DNA of 64,000 nt from Poriferisodalis sp965208925 (GCF_965208925.1 NZ_OZ242364.1:620001-684000), one strand, 5' to 3'. Positions 53,218 through 61,877 are shown, numbered from the stretch's first letter. The notes: generated by a model from the letters alone, not told the origin. Made by a program: numbers and translations.

Positions 53218-53565
53218 CTACAGGTCGAGATGGAGGCGGAGGGCGTCGTCGAGCCGCTGCATGAGCTCGAACGGCAGCACACCGATGCGGTCGCCGATAC
53301 GGCTCGCAGCCACCGAGCGGACCTGTTCGGCTTGCGCCTTGGAATCAACCCCCAGCCCGGCGTCAACAGCCTCGATGAGGACTTGGAACGGCAGCACCCG
53401 GTCGGTGCTCGAGGTCAGCGGCACCACGGTCACCACACCGCGTCCGGTGATGCCGACCGCAGCGTTTGCCGCATCATTGCTGACAATGACCGCCGGCCGC
53501 CGCCGGGCGGCTTCTGAGCCGACGGCAGGGCCGAAGTCGACGACGCGGACCTCGCTGCGCTGCAT
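53218..53565 (-). CDS. mazF: MazF-type endoribonuclease toxin
   Basis: 115-residue MazF/PemK toxin, a sequence-specific mRNA endonuclease. The family N-terminal part is VRVVDFGPAVGSEAARRRPAVIVSNDAAN, shown here in pieces: VRVVDFGPAVG and RRRPAVIVSND. TVVPLTSSTDRVLPFQVLIE gives the catalytic Thr/Ser-Ser strand, and EQVRSVAASRI matches the dimer helix. It starts one base inside the stop of mazE, the common antitoxin-toxin coupling. Confidence 0.92.
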   Translation of the reverse strand: MQRSEVRVVDFGPAVGSEAARRRPAVIVSNDAANAAVGITGRGVVTVVPLTSSTDRVLPFQVLIEAVDAGLGVDSKAQAEQVRSVAASRIGDRIGVLPFELMQRLDDALRLHLDL

Positions 53566-53786
53566 CAGCCAGTCTCGAGTCCATCACCCGCAGCGGTGTC
53601 CCACAGCGCCGCATCGGCCTCCGACCACTCCTCGAATGCGGTGGAGTAGTCGAGCACCAAGTCCGACGTGCGCAGGAGGCGGATCGCCTGCCTGATCGTC
53701 GCCGACCGGGACGGCAGCTGGTGCGCTTGCGCGTATGCATCGAGCGTTTCGACGTCCTCGTCCGGGATGCTCACACTGATTTTCAT
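53565..53786 (-). CDS. mazE: RHH antitoxin of the MazF toxin
   Basis: 73-residue ribbon-helix-helix protein: the strand KISVSIPDEDVETLDAY and helix SRSATIRQAIRLLRT form the DNA-binding part, and the C-terminal acidic tail (TAFEEWSEADAALWDT) is the toxin-binding segment. The MazE of this type is RHH rather than AbrB-like, as for several mycobacterial MazEF pairs. A palindrome at 53794-53809 overlaps its start region, fitting autoregulation. Confidence 0.88.
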   Translation of the reverse strand: MKISVSIPDEDVETLDAYAQAHQLPSRSATIRQAIRLLRTSDLVLDYSTAFEEWSEADAALWDTAAGDGLETG

Positions 53787-53793
53787 ACCAGAA

Positions 53794-53809
53794 TCCTACT
53801 CAAGTAGGA
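53794..53809. promoter_or_regulatory. Palindrome upstream of mazEF
   Basis: TCCTACT-CA-AGTAGGA is a 7-bp inverted repeat eight bases before the mazE start, in the place where an RHH antitoxin would bind to repress its own operon. Confidence 0.65.
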
Positions 53810-53875
53810 AACCCGATTTCTGGGGCGAGCTGGCGCGGAGCGGCCGGCAGGGCATCGGGCAAGTGCGAATGCCAG

Positions 53876-54949
53876 CTACCAATCCGGGTCGGGACGGAGC
53901 TGGATTGGCTCGGGCGGGACCAGGACGCCGTGAAGCAGAGTGCGATCGCCCAGGGGTCGGGACAGTTCGACGGTCGCATGTACGTCCGGGTTGTCGGGGC
54001 AGTTGGCCGCGCCGACGTAGGGCACTACTGCGAATGCCACCAGCACTTCGTCGTCGGTCTCGATGATCTGCGGTCCGCGCAGGGCATCGCCCATCTCGCG
54101 GCCGCTGGTGCAGCCGGCTTCGGTCAGCAGCAGCTGGACGCGGGTGTCGGCAGGGTCCGGCAGTGCAGCGGGATCGAGATGGACGGCGACATGACCGAGC
54201 CCGGGCGGCAGCACCACACGGTTCTCGCATCGGGTGGAGCTGAGGTCATTGCCGCCCCACCAGCACTCGGTCGGCGGGTCGCCAGCATCGTCGAGGGGGA
54301 TGATGTCGAGCGGACCGCTGGGCGGCTCGACGCTGTAGATGACCTCGAGGCAGATCATGTCAGCGGGCACGGTCTCAGCGAGCAGTTCGAGCGTGGCCTC
54401 CGTCGGGTCCACGAAGTCGATCGACACCCGGTTCCGCACGGTCCAGATGCCGATGCCCTGCATTCCCTGGAGGCGCCCGATGGACGCTTGGAGGTCCAGC
54501 AGCGCGGCGTGGGAATAGTCGACCTTGACGACGTCGAAGGGTGTGTCCGGCGGCAGCAGCGCTTCCAGCGCTTGGCGGTGGGCTTCGATGTTGCCGGTGA
54601 ACGCCGCAACGATGGCCCCGCCGGGCGCCGCGCCATTCCACATGAAGCCGAACTCGTCGCTGTGCTTCGCCCCGTACTCCCCGACGATGCTGAATATCGA
54701 TGAGGGCAGGCTGTCGTAAGCCGGCCCTGGCCCGAAGATGCTCTCGACATCCGGGATGTCATCGCATGCCGCGAATGCGCCGATGGTGGGGGCGACGGTT
54801 GCCGGGGACGGTTGAGCGCTCTCTTCGGAGAGCGGCCCGGCGGTCGAGACCTGTTCGGACCGGCTGGTCGCACCGCACGCTGCAGCAGCGAGGACGGCGA
54901 CGGCCCCCAAGGACCAAGCACAGGCCTGCAGCCGCAACCGTGCTGCCAT
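53876..54949 (-). CDS. Predicted lipoprotein of unknown function
   Basis: 357-residue exported lipoprotein. Its short signal peptide MAARLRLQACAWSLG leads to the lipobox LAAAACGA. The mature N-terminus is a low-complexity linker (residues 30-60); the rest has several cysteines (CDDIP, CLEVIY, ECWWGGND, RCENR, GCTSGRE, NCPDNP) that suggest disulfides and a beta-rich ligand-binding fold. No family recognised. The ATG at 54949 gives the signal peptide directly; longer readings add 54 implausible residues. It stands alone. Confidence 0.75.
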   Translation of the reverse strand: MAARLRLQACAWSLGAVAVLAAAACGATSRSEQVSTAGPLSEESAQPSPATVAPTIGAFAACDDIPDVESIFGPGPAYDSLPSSIFSIVGEYGAKHSDEFGFMWNGAAPGGAIVAAFTGNIEAHRQALEALLPPDTPFDVVKVDYSHAALLDLQASIGRLQGMQGIGIWTVRNRVSIDFVDPTEATLELLAETVPADMICLEVIYSVEPPSGPLDIIPLDDAGDPPTECWWGGNDLSSTRCENRVVLPPGLGHVAVHLDPAALPDPADTRVQLLLTEAGCTSGREMGDALRGPQIIETDDEVLVAFAVVPYVGAANCPDNPDVHATVELSRPLGDRTLLHGVLVPPEPIQLRPDPDW

Positions 54950-55201
54950 GCCGTCCGGCTTACTACGCCCTCCGAGGGGCAGACAGGCACAGCGGCCTAT
55001 TGACACCGAGTTGGCGTCGACTCGACACCGCTCTGCCAAGCCGGGCAGCCCCGCCACCGCATCAGTGCGTAGACGTTTCTGCCTGACTGTTCCTTCCGCA
55101 GTCGACTCCATTACGGAAGAAAACTGAGTGAATCTTCCGCAATAGCTTGGGCGACCGGAGGATGCGGCCGGTCAGAGATCGAGCACCGTGGCCAGTGCTG
55201 C
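54950..55201. other. Intergenic space, no gene seen
   Basis: Between the lipoprotein and the small reverse ORF I see no coding signal; it probably carries the lipoprotein promoter. The repeated CTTCCGCA/TTCCGCAATA sequences near 55089-55144 (CTTCCGCAGTC and CTTCCGCAATAGC) are the only visible pattern. Confidence 0.4.
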
Positions 55202-55402
55202 TCAGGACCAAGGCGTTTCGGCGGGCGCCGTTCCTGGACTCCGCTCCGGCAAACGGAACGCTGCCATCAAGCTGGCTACGGCGACCATCTCGGCCCGGTC
55301 GGCCTCGTCAGCCTCCAAGGCGACGGCCTCTGCTGCCAGAGCACGGCGGTTACGACTATGCCTGGACTCATTCACGATGAATCTGCGTGTCGCTTCCGAC
55401 AC
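55202..55402 (-). CDS. Possible small protein downstream of the P-loop kinase
   Basis: 66-residue reading frame with a GTG start two bases after the kinase stop, so co-translation is possible. It begins SEATRRFIVNESRHSRNRRA and has a charged amphipathic middle (EADEADRAEMVAVASLMAAF) that could be helical. No family recognised. The opposite strand is also open here, so this is weak. Confidence 0.35.
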   Translation of the reverse strand: MSEATRRFIVNESRHSRNRRALAAEAVALEADEADRAEMVAVASLMAAFRLPERSPGTAPAETPWS

Positions 55403-55404
55403 GG

Positions 55405-55950
55405 CTAGCGGATCAGCCCTTGACCTGCACGGATCGCGGCGGCAATGACGGTCGCCGTCTCCGCTTCATCCCAGGGAGAAGTGTCGACGTCCAGCCCAAT
55501 GCCGAGGCATTCCTGCTCCATCCGGTCATACAGCCACAGGTACTGCTCCGCAACGCTCTTGTCGGTGCGTCGCCGGTCGCGTTCGAGCACGATTTCACGC
55601 GGCGGAGCGAGCAGTACGTAGTGCAGCGGCGCTCCTCGCAGCGCAGCCAGATACCAATCCAGCCGGCCCCGGGTGACGACGACATCGTCGACGATCACCG
55701 TGAAGCCGTCAGCAAAGAGCTGGTTGGCCACTTCCGCCACCATCCGCGTCACCAGCTCGAGCTGACGGTCGGCCTCATCACTCGGCGAACCGCCGGGGTT
55801 CACTCCGCCCTGACGAATGCAGTCACGCAGCGCATCGGCCTCGACGTGCGCGCTGCGGGGAAACATCGCAGCAAGGGCGCCAGCAACCGATGTCTTGCCA
55901 GCGCCCGGGACGCCCGTCAGCAAGATGATGCGCGGCTGCTCGATGTTCAT
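55405..55950 (-). CDS. P-loop kinase/AAA family small-molecule kinase-like protein
   Basis: 181-residue P-loop protein with Walker A GVPGAGKTS near residue 14. ADGFTVIVDDVVVTRGRLDW is the Walker B-like strand, and LERDRRRTDKSVAEQYLWLYDR is typical of chloramphenicol-phosphotransferase or gluconokinase-like proteins. It probably phosphorylates a small metabolite or antibiotic, but the substrate is unknown. The start MNIEQPRIILLTG is favoured; the longer reading adds 14 less likely residues. Confidence 0.82.
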   Translation of the reverse strand: MNIEQPRIILLTGVPGAGKTSVAGALAAMFPRSAHVEADALRDCIRQGGVNPGGSPSDEADRQLELVTRMVAEVANQLFADGFTVIVDDVVVTRGRLDWYLAALRGAPLHYVLLAPPREIVLERDRRRTDKSVAEQYLWLYDRMEQECLGIGLDVDTSPWDEAETATVIAAAIRAGQGLIR

Positions 55951-56114
55951 TCGGAAGAGTCTGGAGTGTGACAGCTCGACGATTGCGCACACGTCCGGGT
56001 GAGAGGCCGATGTCGTTCCGGGGGCGAGAAAACCAATTTACATAGAAATTACTGACGTTCTAGATTGCGACGAGCGCGGCTTGCCGCATTCCGCCGAGAC
56101 CCGAGGTGCCTACT

Positions 56115-56366
56115 ATGGACTCTGCCGTGATCGCAGCGATTGTCAGCGTGTTGGGTGCGGGCTTCTTGGCCATGCTCTTCTTCTTCATGCGCGGCATCCG
56201 GGCCGACATCGCTCAACTCCGCACCGAAATGCAGGCTGAGTTCGCCGCAGTCAGAGGCGAACTGCAAGCGATGCGGGTGGACATCGCTGCGCTGCAGCAG
56301 ACGGTGTCCCGTCACGACGGGATCCTGAGCGAGCAGAGTCGCCGGCTCGGCATGGCCACAAGCTGA
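56115..56366 (+). CDS. Small membrane-anchored coiled-coil protein
   Basis: 83-residue protein: a single N-terminal span (AVIAAIVSVLGAGFLAMLFFF) followed by a charged heptad-like coiled coil (DIAQLRTEMQAEFAAVRGEL and QAMRVDIAALQQTVSRHDGI). Similar small proteins are common in actinobacteria, and their role is unknown. An upstream start (56106) would add three residues. It is not clearly part of an operon. Confidence 0.75.
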   Translation: MDSAVIAAIVSVLGAGFLAMLFFFMRGIRADIAQLRTEMQAEFAAVRGELQAMRVDIAALQQTVSRHDGILSEQSRRLGMATS

Positions 56367-56398
56367 GCTCAGCGGTCAGCGGCGGGCAGACTGCGGCG

Positions 56399-56764
56399 GT
56401 GCGGGTGCTGTGGCGCGGGGTGACGTTGGCGTGCCCGTCGTGTGGCGGTCGCGGGTTGTTTCGGCGGTGGAGGATGTTCGACATTTGTGAGCGTTGCCCG
56501 AGCTGCGGTCTGAAGTTCGCACGCATGGAAGGTCACTGGCTGGGCGCCGTGGCGGTGAACACGGTCGTCAGTGCCGCCGTAGTGCTGGGGACGGTCATCG
56601 CAGCGATGCTGGTCTGGGGCACTGATGTGAGCGGCGGTTTGCTGGCGGCGCTGGCCTTGCCGGTGGGCGTGGCGACGCCGGTGCTGTTCGACCCGGTGTC
56701 ACGCACCCTGTGGACGGCGATCGACGCGCTGATGAGGCCGCCGCAGCCGAGCGACTTCGACTGA
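56399..56764 (+). CDS. DUF983 family protein
   Basis: 121-residue membrane protein of the DUF983 family. The N-terminal zinc ribbon has CPSCGGRGLFRRW and CERCPSCGLKF (four cysteines), followed by two membrane spans (VNTVVSAAVVLGTVIAAML; LLAALALPVGVATPVLF). Function unknown. It lies 32 bases after the coiled-coil gene and precedes choline sulfatase. Confidence 0.9.
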   Translation: MRVLWRGVTLACPSCGGRGLFRRWRMFDICERCPSCGLKFARMEGHWLGAVAVNTVVSAAVVLGTVIAAMLVWGTDVSGGLLAALALPVGVATPVLFDPVSRTLWTAIDALMRPPQPSDFD

Positions 56765-56845
56765 CCTGCGCCGAGCCCCGGGGCCGACTCGAACGTCGGC
56801 TTGCGCGGTCACTGCGGCCGGGGGTGCGGGTGTAGGTTCCGCTCG

Positions 56846-58396
56846 GTGACGCGCTCGGGACGACGCCCGAACATCTTGATCGTGATGGCGGATCAGCTGG
56901 CGCCTCACTTCACCGGCACCTACGGCCATCCGGTGGTGCAGACCCCGGCGCTGGATGCGCTCGCCGGGCGGGGCATCCGCTTCGATGCGGCGTACTGCAA
57001 CTTCCCGCTGTGCGCGCCGTCGCGGTTCTCGATGCTGTCGGGCCAGATGCCGGCCTCGATCGGGGCGTGGGACAACGGCGCCGAGTTCGCCGCGTCGGTG
57101 CCGACGCTCACGCACTACCTGCGACTGCTGGGCTACCGCACGACGCTGTCGGGAAAGATGCACTTCATCGGTCCCGACCAGCTCCACGGGTTCGAGGAAC
57201 GCCTGACCACCGACATTTACCCCTCGGGGTTTGCGCTGACGCCCGACTGGGAGGCGGCGGGAGTGCCGCCGAGCGACTGGTACACCATGGCCAGCCTGTC
57301 CGAGGCGGGCCCGGTGGTGACCAACTACCAGCACGACTTCGACTCCGAGGCAGGGTTCGCCGCGGTGAGGCACCTGTACGACCTGGCCCGGGCGACCGAC
57401 GACGAGCGGCCGTTCTTCCTGGTGACGTCGTTCACCCATCCCCACGATCCCTACGAGGCCCGTCAGCGGTGGTGGGACCTGTACGACCACGACGACATCG
57501 ACCTGCCCGATCCGATCGCTCCCGACGCGGTCGATCCGCACACCCGGCGGCTGTGGCGTGGCATCGGGGCCGAAGGCGTCGGCGCCACCCCCGAGCAATG
57601 CCGCAGCGCCCGCCACGGCTACTACGCCAACACCAGCTACTTCGACTCGTGGGTGGGGCGCCTGGTGGAGGTGCTCGACGAGACCGGCCGCACCGACGAC
57701 ACGGTCGTGATCGTCATCAGCGACCACGGCGACATGCTGGGCGACCGCGGCACGTTCTTCAAGATGTGCTTCTTCGAGCGGGCGGCGCGGGTGCCGTTCG
57801 TGATGGCCGGCCCAGGGGTGGCCAACCGTGCCGTTCCCGACGTGTGCTCGCTGGTGGATCTGCTGCCGACCCTGCTCGACATCGCAACCGACGGGGGTGG
57901 CAGCGCCGGCTGGCCCCAGATGAGCACACCGCCCGCGGGGCGCAGCCTGTGGGAACTGGCGTCGAGCAGCAGTAGCGGTGACACCGGCAGCGCTGGCGAG
58001 GCGTTCGGCGAATACACATCAGTGCTCACCACCCAGCCGATGTTCATGATCCGCCGGGGACGTCACAAATGGATCCACTGCGAGGGCGACCCGCCCCTGC
58101 TGTACGACCTGGTCGACGATCCCCTCGAGCGCAATAACCTGGCGGCCGACCCCGCCCACACCGAACTCGCCGCAGCCTTCACCGCAGAGACCGCCCAGCG
58201 CTGGGACAGCGCCGCACTGCGCGACCAAGTCCTGGCATCACAGCGCTCCCGGCGGGTTGTCAGCGCCGCAACGCAAGCCGCCGGAACCCCCTGGTGGGAC
58301 TACAACCCCCAGCGCAACGTCGCCGCCGAGTACGTCCGCGACGGCATGAACTGGCTCCACACCAGCCGCGGCAGCCGCATCCCCACCCCCCGCTGA
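56846..58396 (+). CDS. betC: Choline-sulfatase
   Basis: 516-residue type I sulfatase hydrolysing choline-O-sulfate to choline and sulfate, probably in the cytosol (no signal peptide). The formylglycine motif is CAPSR within NFPLCAPSRFSMLSGQMP. Further blocks are KMHFIGPDQLHGFEERLTTD, SFTHPHDPYE, SDHGDMLGDRG and a C-terminal WWDYNPQRNVAAEYVRDG; the GFEERL and WDYNPQ patterns are choline-sulfatase-specific to my knowledge. GTG start 56846. The choline could feed betaine and then the sarcosine oxidase at 2.8-8 kb. A formylglycine-generating enzyme is needed and not seen here. Confidence 0.85.
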   Translation: MTRSGRRPNILIVMADQLAPHFTGTYGHPVVQTPALDALAGRGIRFDAAYCNFPLCAPSRFSMLSGQMPASIGAWDNGAEFAASVPTLTHYLRLLGYRTTLSGKMHFIGPDQLHGFEERLTTDIYPSGFALTPDWEAAGVPPSDWYTMASLSEAGPVVTNYQHDFDSEAGFAAVRHLYDLARATDDERPFFLVTSFTHPHDPYEARQRWWDLYDHDDIDLPDPIAPDAVDPHTRRLWRGIGAEGVGATPEQCRSARHGYYANTSYFDSWVGRLVEVLDETGRTDDTVVIVISDHGDMLGDRGTFFKMCFFERAARVPFVMAGPGVANRAVPDVCSLVDLLPTLLDIATDGGGSAGWPQMSTPPAGRSLWELASSSSSGDTGSAGEAFGEYTSVLTTQPMFMIRRGRHKWIHCEGDPPLLYDLVDDPLERNNLAADPAHTELAAAFTAETAQRWDSAALRDQVLASQRSRRVVSAATQAAGTPWWDYNPQRNVAAEYVRDGMNWLHTSRGSRIPTPR

Positions 58397-58459
58397 GGGC
58401 CAGGCCGAGCCGACCCAACCGCACGAGCCTCGCCCACCGAGGCCGCGGACACCGCAGCC

Positions 58460-59770
58460 TCAGGCGCTCCGTGTCTCTCCTGTGCGGCGGAGGAATGCGT
58501 CGTAGGGATCGGCCTCGTCCTCCTGGTCGATGATGGCCTTCTCCTTGGGAAGCCCGTCGAGCACGTCATTGACGAAGGTCACCAAGGCTTCCTCGTTCTC
58601 GATCTGCCGGCCGGCGGCCCGGGAGAGCGCATTGCGGTGCTCGATGAACTCGTAGATGAGCTGGGCATCGTCGAGCCGGTCCCGGTACCGAGCCGGAATC
58701 GCAGCGATGACCGGCTCGTAGCGCTCTGACAGCCATCGGTATGCCTTCACTGCCTCGGGCAGCGCCCCGCCGGCTTGGTGCTCGAGCGACAGTCCGTAGG
58801 CGTCGAGTGCGTTGAGCAGCGTGCGGGCCTGGTTCTCCTGCACTTCGAGCCCGGTCAGCTTGCGCAGGCGCAGATGCGCGTGCCCTTCCTCGACCACCAC
58901 GGGCCGGATTCTCAGCCGGGAGCCGTCGGAGGATCGCACCACGGACAGCTCCTCCACATCGAACCCCATCGCGTTCAGGCGCTGGATTCGCTCATTGATG
59001 CGCCAGCGTTCGTCCGCGGAGATCTCGTCTTCTCGTGTGAGTTCGGCCCAGACGCGGTGGTACCGGTCGACGAGGTCGTCGGTGATCTCGACCGGGTCGA
59101 CATCGCCTTCGAGCAGCCCGCCGGCGATGGCGTCGTACAGACCCCCCGTGATGTTCTCGACCCCGATGGCGAGGTCGTGCGCCCGCAACGAATCGGTCAG
59201 CGCCGGTCGACACTCTGCGGTCTCGGCGTCGACCAGGTACGCCATCAGGGCGCCGGCGTCGCGCCGGAACAGGATGTTCGCCAGCGAGATGTCACCCCAG
59301 TACACCCCTTCGAGATGCAGCCGGGTGAACAGCACCACGGCCGCGTCGAGCAGCCGGTCGCGCAGCAGCGAGGGCGACGTCGTGCGGAACAGGTACTGGT
59401 AGGGAAGGGCGAAGTCCAAGAAGCGGGTGATCAGGACCGACTCGAGCTCCGAGCCGTCGGCGGCACGGCGCCCGCTCACCACGCCGACGGCGCGCACCGC
59501 CGGGAGCCGCTCGTCCTCAAGCTGGCGCAGGACGCGGTACTCGTGCTCGGCCAACGCCTGGGAGGTCTCTTTGAGGGCATAGACCCGGCCGTCGTACTGC
59601 ACCATCCGCACGACGTGGCGGCTGAGTCCCCGCCGCACCCGGATCAGACGCTCGGTGACGTCGTGCCACTGCTCAAGCGGCCGGTCCCACGGCAGGTCCA
59701 GGTAGTCGGGATGTCCCTGCCGCGTGAGGATCGAAAGCCCCGACTCAGCCCCGGGTTGATGTGCGTTCAT
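58460..59770 (-). CDS. DUF4032 / LPS-kinase-like protein
   Basis: 436-residue protein with a protein-kinase-like fold. VYALKETSQALAEHEYRVL contains the ATP-lysine strand and GVYWGDISLANILFRRDAG the catalytic loop (D, N as in HxDxxxxN kinases), followed by AYLVDAETAE (metal aspartate). The C-terminal half (from about 270) is the DUF4032 region. It is common in actinobacteria; substrate unknown. The start MNAHQPGAESG is used. It overlaps the preceding gene by 26 bases, so they are probably co-transcribed. Confidence 0.82.
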   Translation of the reverse strand: MNAHQPGAESGLSILTRQGHPDYLDLPWDRPLEQWHDVTERLIRVRRGLSRHVVRMVQYDGRVYALKETSQALAEHEYRVLRQLEDERLPAVRAVGVVSGRRAADGSELESVLITRFLDFALPYQYLFRTTSPSLLRDRLLDAAVVLFTRLHLEGVYWGDISLANILFRRDAGALMAYLVDAETAECRPALTDSLRAHDLAIGVENITGGLYDAIAGGLLEGDVDPVEITDDLVDRYHRVWAELTREDEISADERWRINERIQRLNAMGFDVEELSVVRSSDGSRLRIRPVVVEEGHAHLRLRKLTGLEVQENQARTLLNALDAYGLSLEHQAGGALPEAVKAYRWLSERYEPVIAAIPARYRDRLDDAQLIYEFIEHRNALSRAAGRQIENEEALVTFVNDVLDGLPKEKAIIDQEDEADPYDAFLRRTGETRSA

Positions 59771-60089
59771 CGATCTCGCGGACGAGGCTGGTGCCGGTGC
59801 CGGGCTGGCTCTCCCACTCCCATTCTTCGTGCAGCTCCAGCGGCCCGTCGTCTGACACGACGATGCGGCTGCGGCAGTGCCCATTGGCTGTCGTCCCGCT
59901 CGTCGTCAGGTGCGAATAGCGGAAGTCCAGATTGTCGCCGTCGCGCCGCCCGACGAGATGACCGAGCCGCACCGTGCCGCCCTGGTAGCGCGCCCACACG
60001 ACCCCGTCGGCTTCCTCGTGGTACTCGAAGCGCGTCTCTGACCCCACGTCGCCCCCAGGATCGTTGGCAACGCCGACAAAGACCCGCAT
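59745..60089 (-). CDS. Small beta-barrel protein of unknown function
   Basis: 114-residue cytosolic protein: FEYHEEADGVVWARYQGGTV, LVGRRDGDNLDFRYSHL, CRSRIVVSDDGPLELHEEW and EWESQPGTGTSLVREI. Similar small proteins are often automatically labelled N-acetylglutamate synthase, but they lack any acetyltransferase motif; that label should be distrusted. Function unknown. The ATG at 60089 is used. It overlaps the DUF4032 gene. Confidence 0.78.
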   Translation of the reverse strand: MRVFVGVANDPGGDVGSETRFEYHEEADGVVWARYQGGTVRLGHLVGRRDGDNLDFRYSHLTTSGTTANGHCRSRIVVSDDGPLELHEEWEWESQPGTGTSLVREIDERTSTRG

Positions 60090-60201
60090 GTCAAGACTGG
60101 GTGCCGCCCTCATGAGCACCAGTCAACCAGCGCGCCGTGCCCGCGATGTCGGGGCCCGACGACGCCCTGGTCTCGAGCAGCTGCAAGCTACGTTGACCGG
60201 C

Positions 60202-60453
60202 ATGGCAGTCACGAATAGCCGGATGACGGTCACTGTCGACTCCAATATCGCCGACCGGGTGAAGGCGCTGATCGCCCAAGGAGGTGCATCGAGCGTGTCG
60301 GCGTATGTCGAACACGCCCTGAGGTGCCAGCTGGCGCGCGACGCCGAATTCGACGAGCTGCTGGCCACGATGCTCGACGAGACTGGCGGACCGCTCACGC
60401 CCGATGAACGTGCTGCTGCCAGGCGTGTGCTCTCGGACGACGCTGCTGCATGA
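60202..60453 (+). CDS. RHH-domain antitoxin-like protein
   Basis: 83-residue ribbon-helix-helix protein (SRMTVTVDSNIADRVKALIA, SSVSAYVEHALRCQL) with an acidic C-terminus suited to toxin binding. It resembles antitoxins of the VapB or CopG type. The ATG at 60202 is chosen; an upstream reading runs through the divergent gene region. No toxin gene follows: the short ORF behind it has no PIN or RelE features, so this is an orphan. Confidence 0.75.
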   Translation: MAVTNSRMTVTVDSNIADRVKALIAQGGASSVSAYVEHALRCQLARDAEFDELLATMLDETGGPLTPDERAAARRVLSDDAAA

Positions 60454-60546
60454 CTGGCGCAGTCGCCGACATCACCGAGTGCCTTCCGCGGTCGCTCCGT
60501 CGGCGGCGATACAACTCGAAGCTGCATTCCGACTGGAGGTGACACG

Positions 60547-61200
60547 GTGCTTGCCATTTTCGATTGCGATGGCGTGCTCGTGGACAGCGAGGCTCTCGTC
60601 GTGAAGCACGAAGAAGAAGCGCTGAATCACGCTGGAATCCCCGCGTCTTTCGCATACATCGTCGACAACTACGTCGGACTGAGTTACGACAAGATGGCCG
60701 AAATGATCGAAGCCGACTTTGGCAAGGCTCTGCCCCCTGGATTCTTCGACGAAGTCCAGCGAGCAGCGCTGGCAGGCTTTCCCGAACACCTTCAGCCTGT
60801 GCAGGGGCTTGCTGGCCTCCTCGATGAGCTTCACTGCCCCCGGTGCGTCGCCTCAAGCAGCGCTCTTTCCCGCGTTCGCCTGTCTCTCGATGTGACAGGG
60901 CTCTCACGTCACTTCAAGCCGGAACACGTCTTCTCTGCTGAGATGGTTTCGAACGGCAAACCAGCACCGGATCTATTTCTTTACGCCGCCCAGCAACTCG
61001 ACACGGACCCGAGCGAATGCACTGTCATCGAAGACAGTCCACATGGCGTTGCGGCTGCCGTGGCCGCAGGAATGAGGTGCATCGGATTCGTTGCCGGTAG
61101 TCACTGTTCTGCAGCCCTGCCCAGTCGCCTCAAAGCTGCCGGGGCCCATTCGATCGCAACGGACGCATCACAGATCCTCATGTCACTTGAGGAAACTTAG
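60547..61200 (+). CDS. HAD-superfamily phosphatase/phosphoglucomutase-like
   Basis: 217-residue HAD-IA hydrolase. Motif I is FDCDGVLVDSE, motif II CVASSSAL, motif III lysine in VSNGKPAPDLFLYAA, and motif IV IEDSPHGVAAAVAAG. The cap helices fit beta-phosphoglucomutase or phosphatase members acting on sugar phosphates or similar. The exact substrate is unknown. The GTG start at 60547 has TGGAGGTGACACG upstream, a good SD. GC content is lower than that of neighbouring genes. Confidence 0.9.
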   Translation: MLAIFDCDGVLVDSEALVVKHEEEALNHAGIPASFAYIVDNYVGLSYDKMAEMIEADFGKALPPGFFDEVQRAALAGFPEHLQPVQGLAGLLDELHCPRCVASSSALSRVRLSLDVTGLSRHFKPEHVFSAEMVSNGKPAPDLFLYAAQQLDTDPSECTVIEDSPHGVAAAVAAGMRCIGFVAGSHCSAALPSRLKAAGAHSIATDASQILMSLEET

Positions 61201-61345
61201 AGCTTGCCCGTTGGGCACCATCTTGGTCCGGGTTCCGCTGGAACCCGCTTTGCTACGGACATCTGTCGAGGTCCAGCTGGGACCCCCACTGGGGATCCCA
61301 TTTATTCGTTTGGCGGGACGTAGCACCGGACATAACGTCGCCCGG

Positions 61346-61624
61346 ATGTCGGACAGCCGCGCAGCACTTGCCGATATTGGCCATGAACTCGATCGCGAGT
61401 CTGTGGCTGCGGCTCGCGAGGCCGGCGCCACCTGGGAGGCCATCGGCAAAGCCCTGGGCATTACCCGACAGTCAGCTTGGGCGCTCTATTCGGCCGACGC
61501 AGCCGCTCTCAGCGCTGACCTCGCCGCGAATGCTGCGAGGAACACAGACCTCTCCGAAGACGAGGCGGCCGACATCGCCGTCGAGGCAGTTCGCCAGGTC
61601 CGAAGAGCTCGCCGAGCAGGCTGA
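61346..61624 (+). CDS. Small HTH-containing protein
   Basis: 92-residue protein with a short sigma-like helix-turn-helix: ESVAAAREAGATWEAIGKAL followed by GITRQSAWALYS. The second half is acidic (DLSEDEAADIAVEAVRQV). It is likely a small DNA-binding or antitoxin-like protein. The ATG at 61346 places the HTH near the N-terminus; upstream extensions are improbable. No family is firmly recognised. Confidence 0.7.
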   Translation: MSDSRAALADIGHELDRESVAAAREAGATWEAIGKALGITRQSAWALYSADAAALSADLAANAARNTDLSEDEAADIAVEAVRQVRRARRAG

Positions 61625-61715
61625 GCCAGTCCGATGCGAGGCGTAGGGGGCGCAGATGCGAGGACGCGTTCGCGCCTCGCCGAAGCGGGGCACGTTGTCG
61701 AGCGGCGCAGCAGTA

Positions 61716-61877
61716 CTAGCTGTGGCTGCCGTTGATGAGCTCGTCTGTTGTCTTGGGACGGAACATGTCCTTCGGCAAGTCAGCCAGGTTCACCCGGCGC
61801 TTGGGCGAGTAGCCGCCGACGTAGGTCGGGCGTGAGTCCCGAGACGGCTTACGTCTCGAGCGACGCTTCTTGGCCAT
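61716..61877 (-). CDS. 53-residue basic protein after DUF6338 gene
   Basis: Short gene, 53 residues: MAKKRRSRRKPSRDSRPTYV then YSPKRRVNLADLPKDMFRPK and a tail ending GSHS. The ATG overlaps the end of the DUF6338 gene by 29 bases, so it is probably the second gene of that operon. It is very basic at the N-terminus, suggesting nucleic-acid or membrane binding. No family recognised. Codon use is normal for the region. Confidence 0.55.
   Translation of the reverse strand: MAKKRRSRRKPSRDSRPTYVGGYSPKRRVNLADLPKDMFRPKTTDELINGSHS

Noticed and set aside
52377..53366. 329-residue minus-strand reading across the HigB region
   Set aside because: Antisense to the toxin gene; biased composition, no domain pattern.
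59745..60089. N-acetylglutamate synthase
   Set aside because: Common automatic label, but the 114-residue protein has no GNAT or kinase-fold motif.
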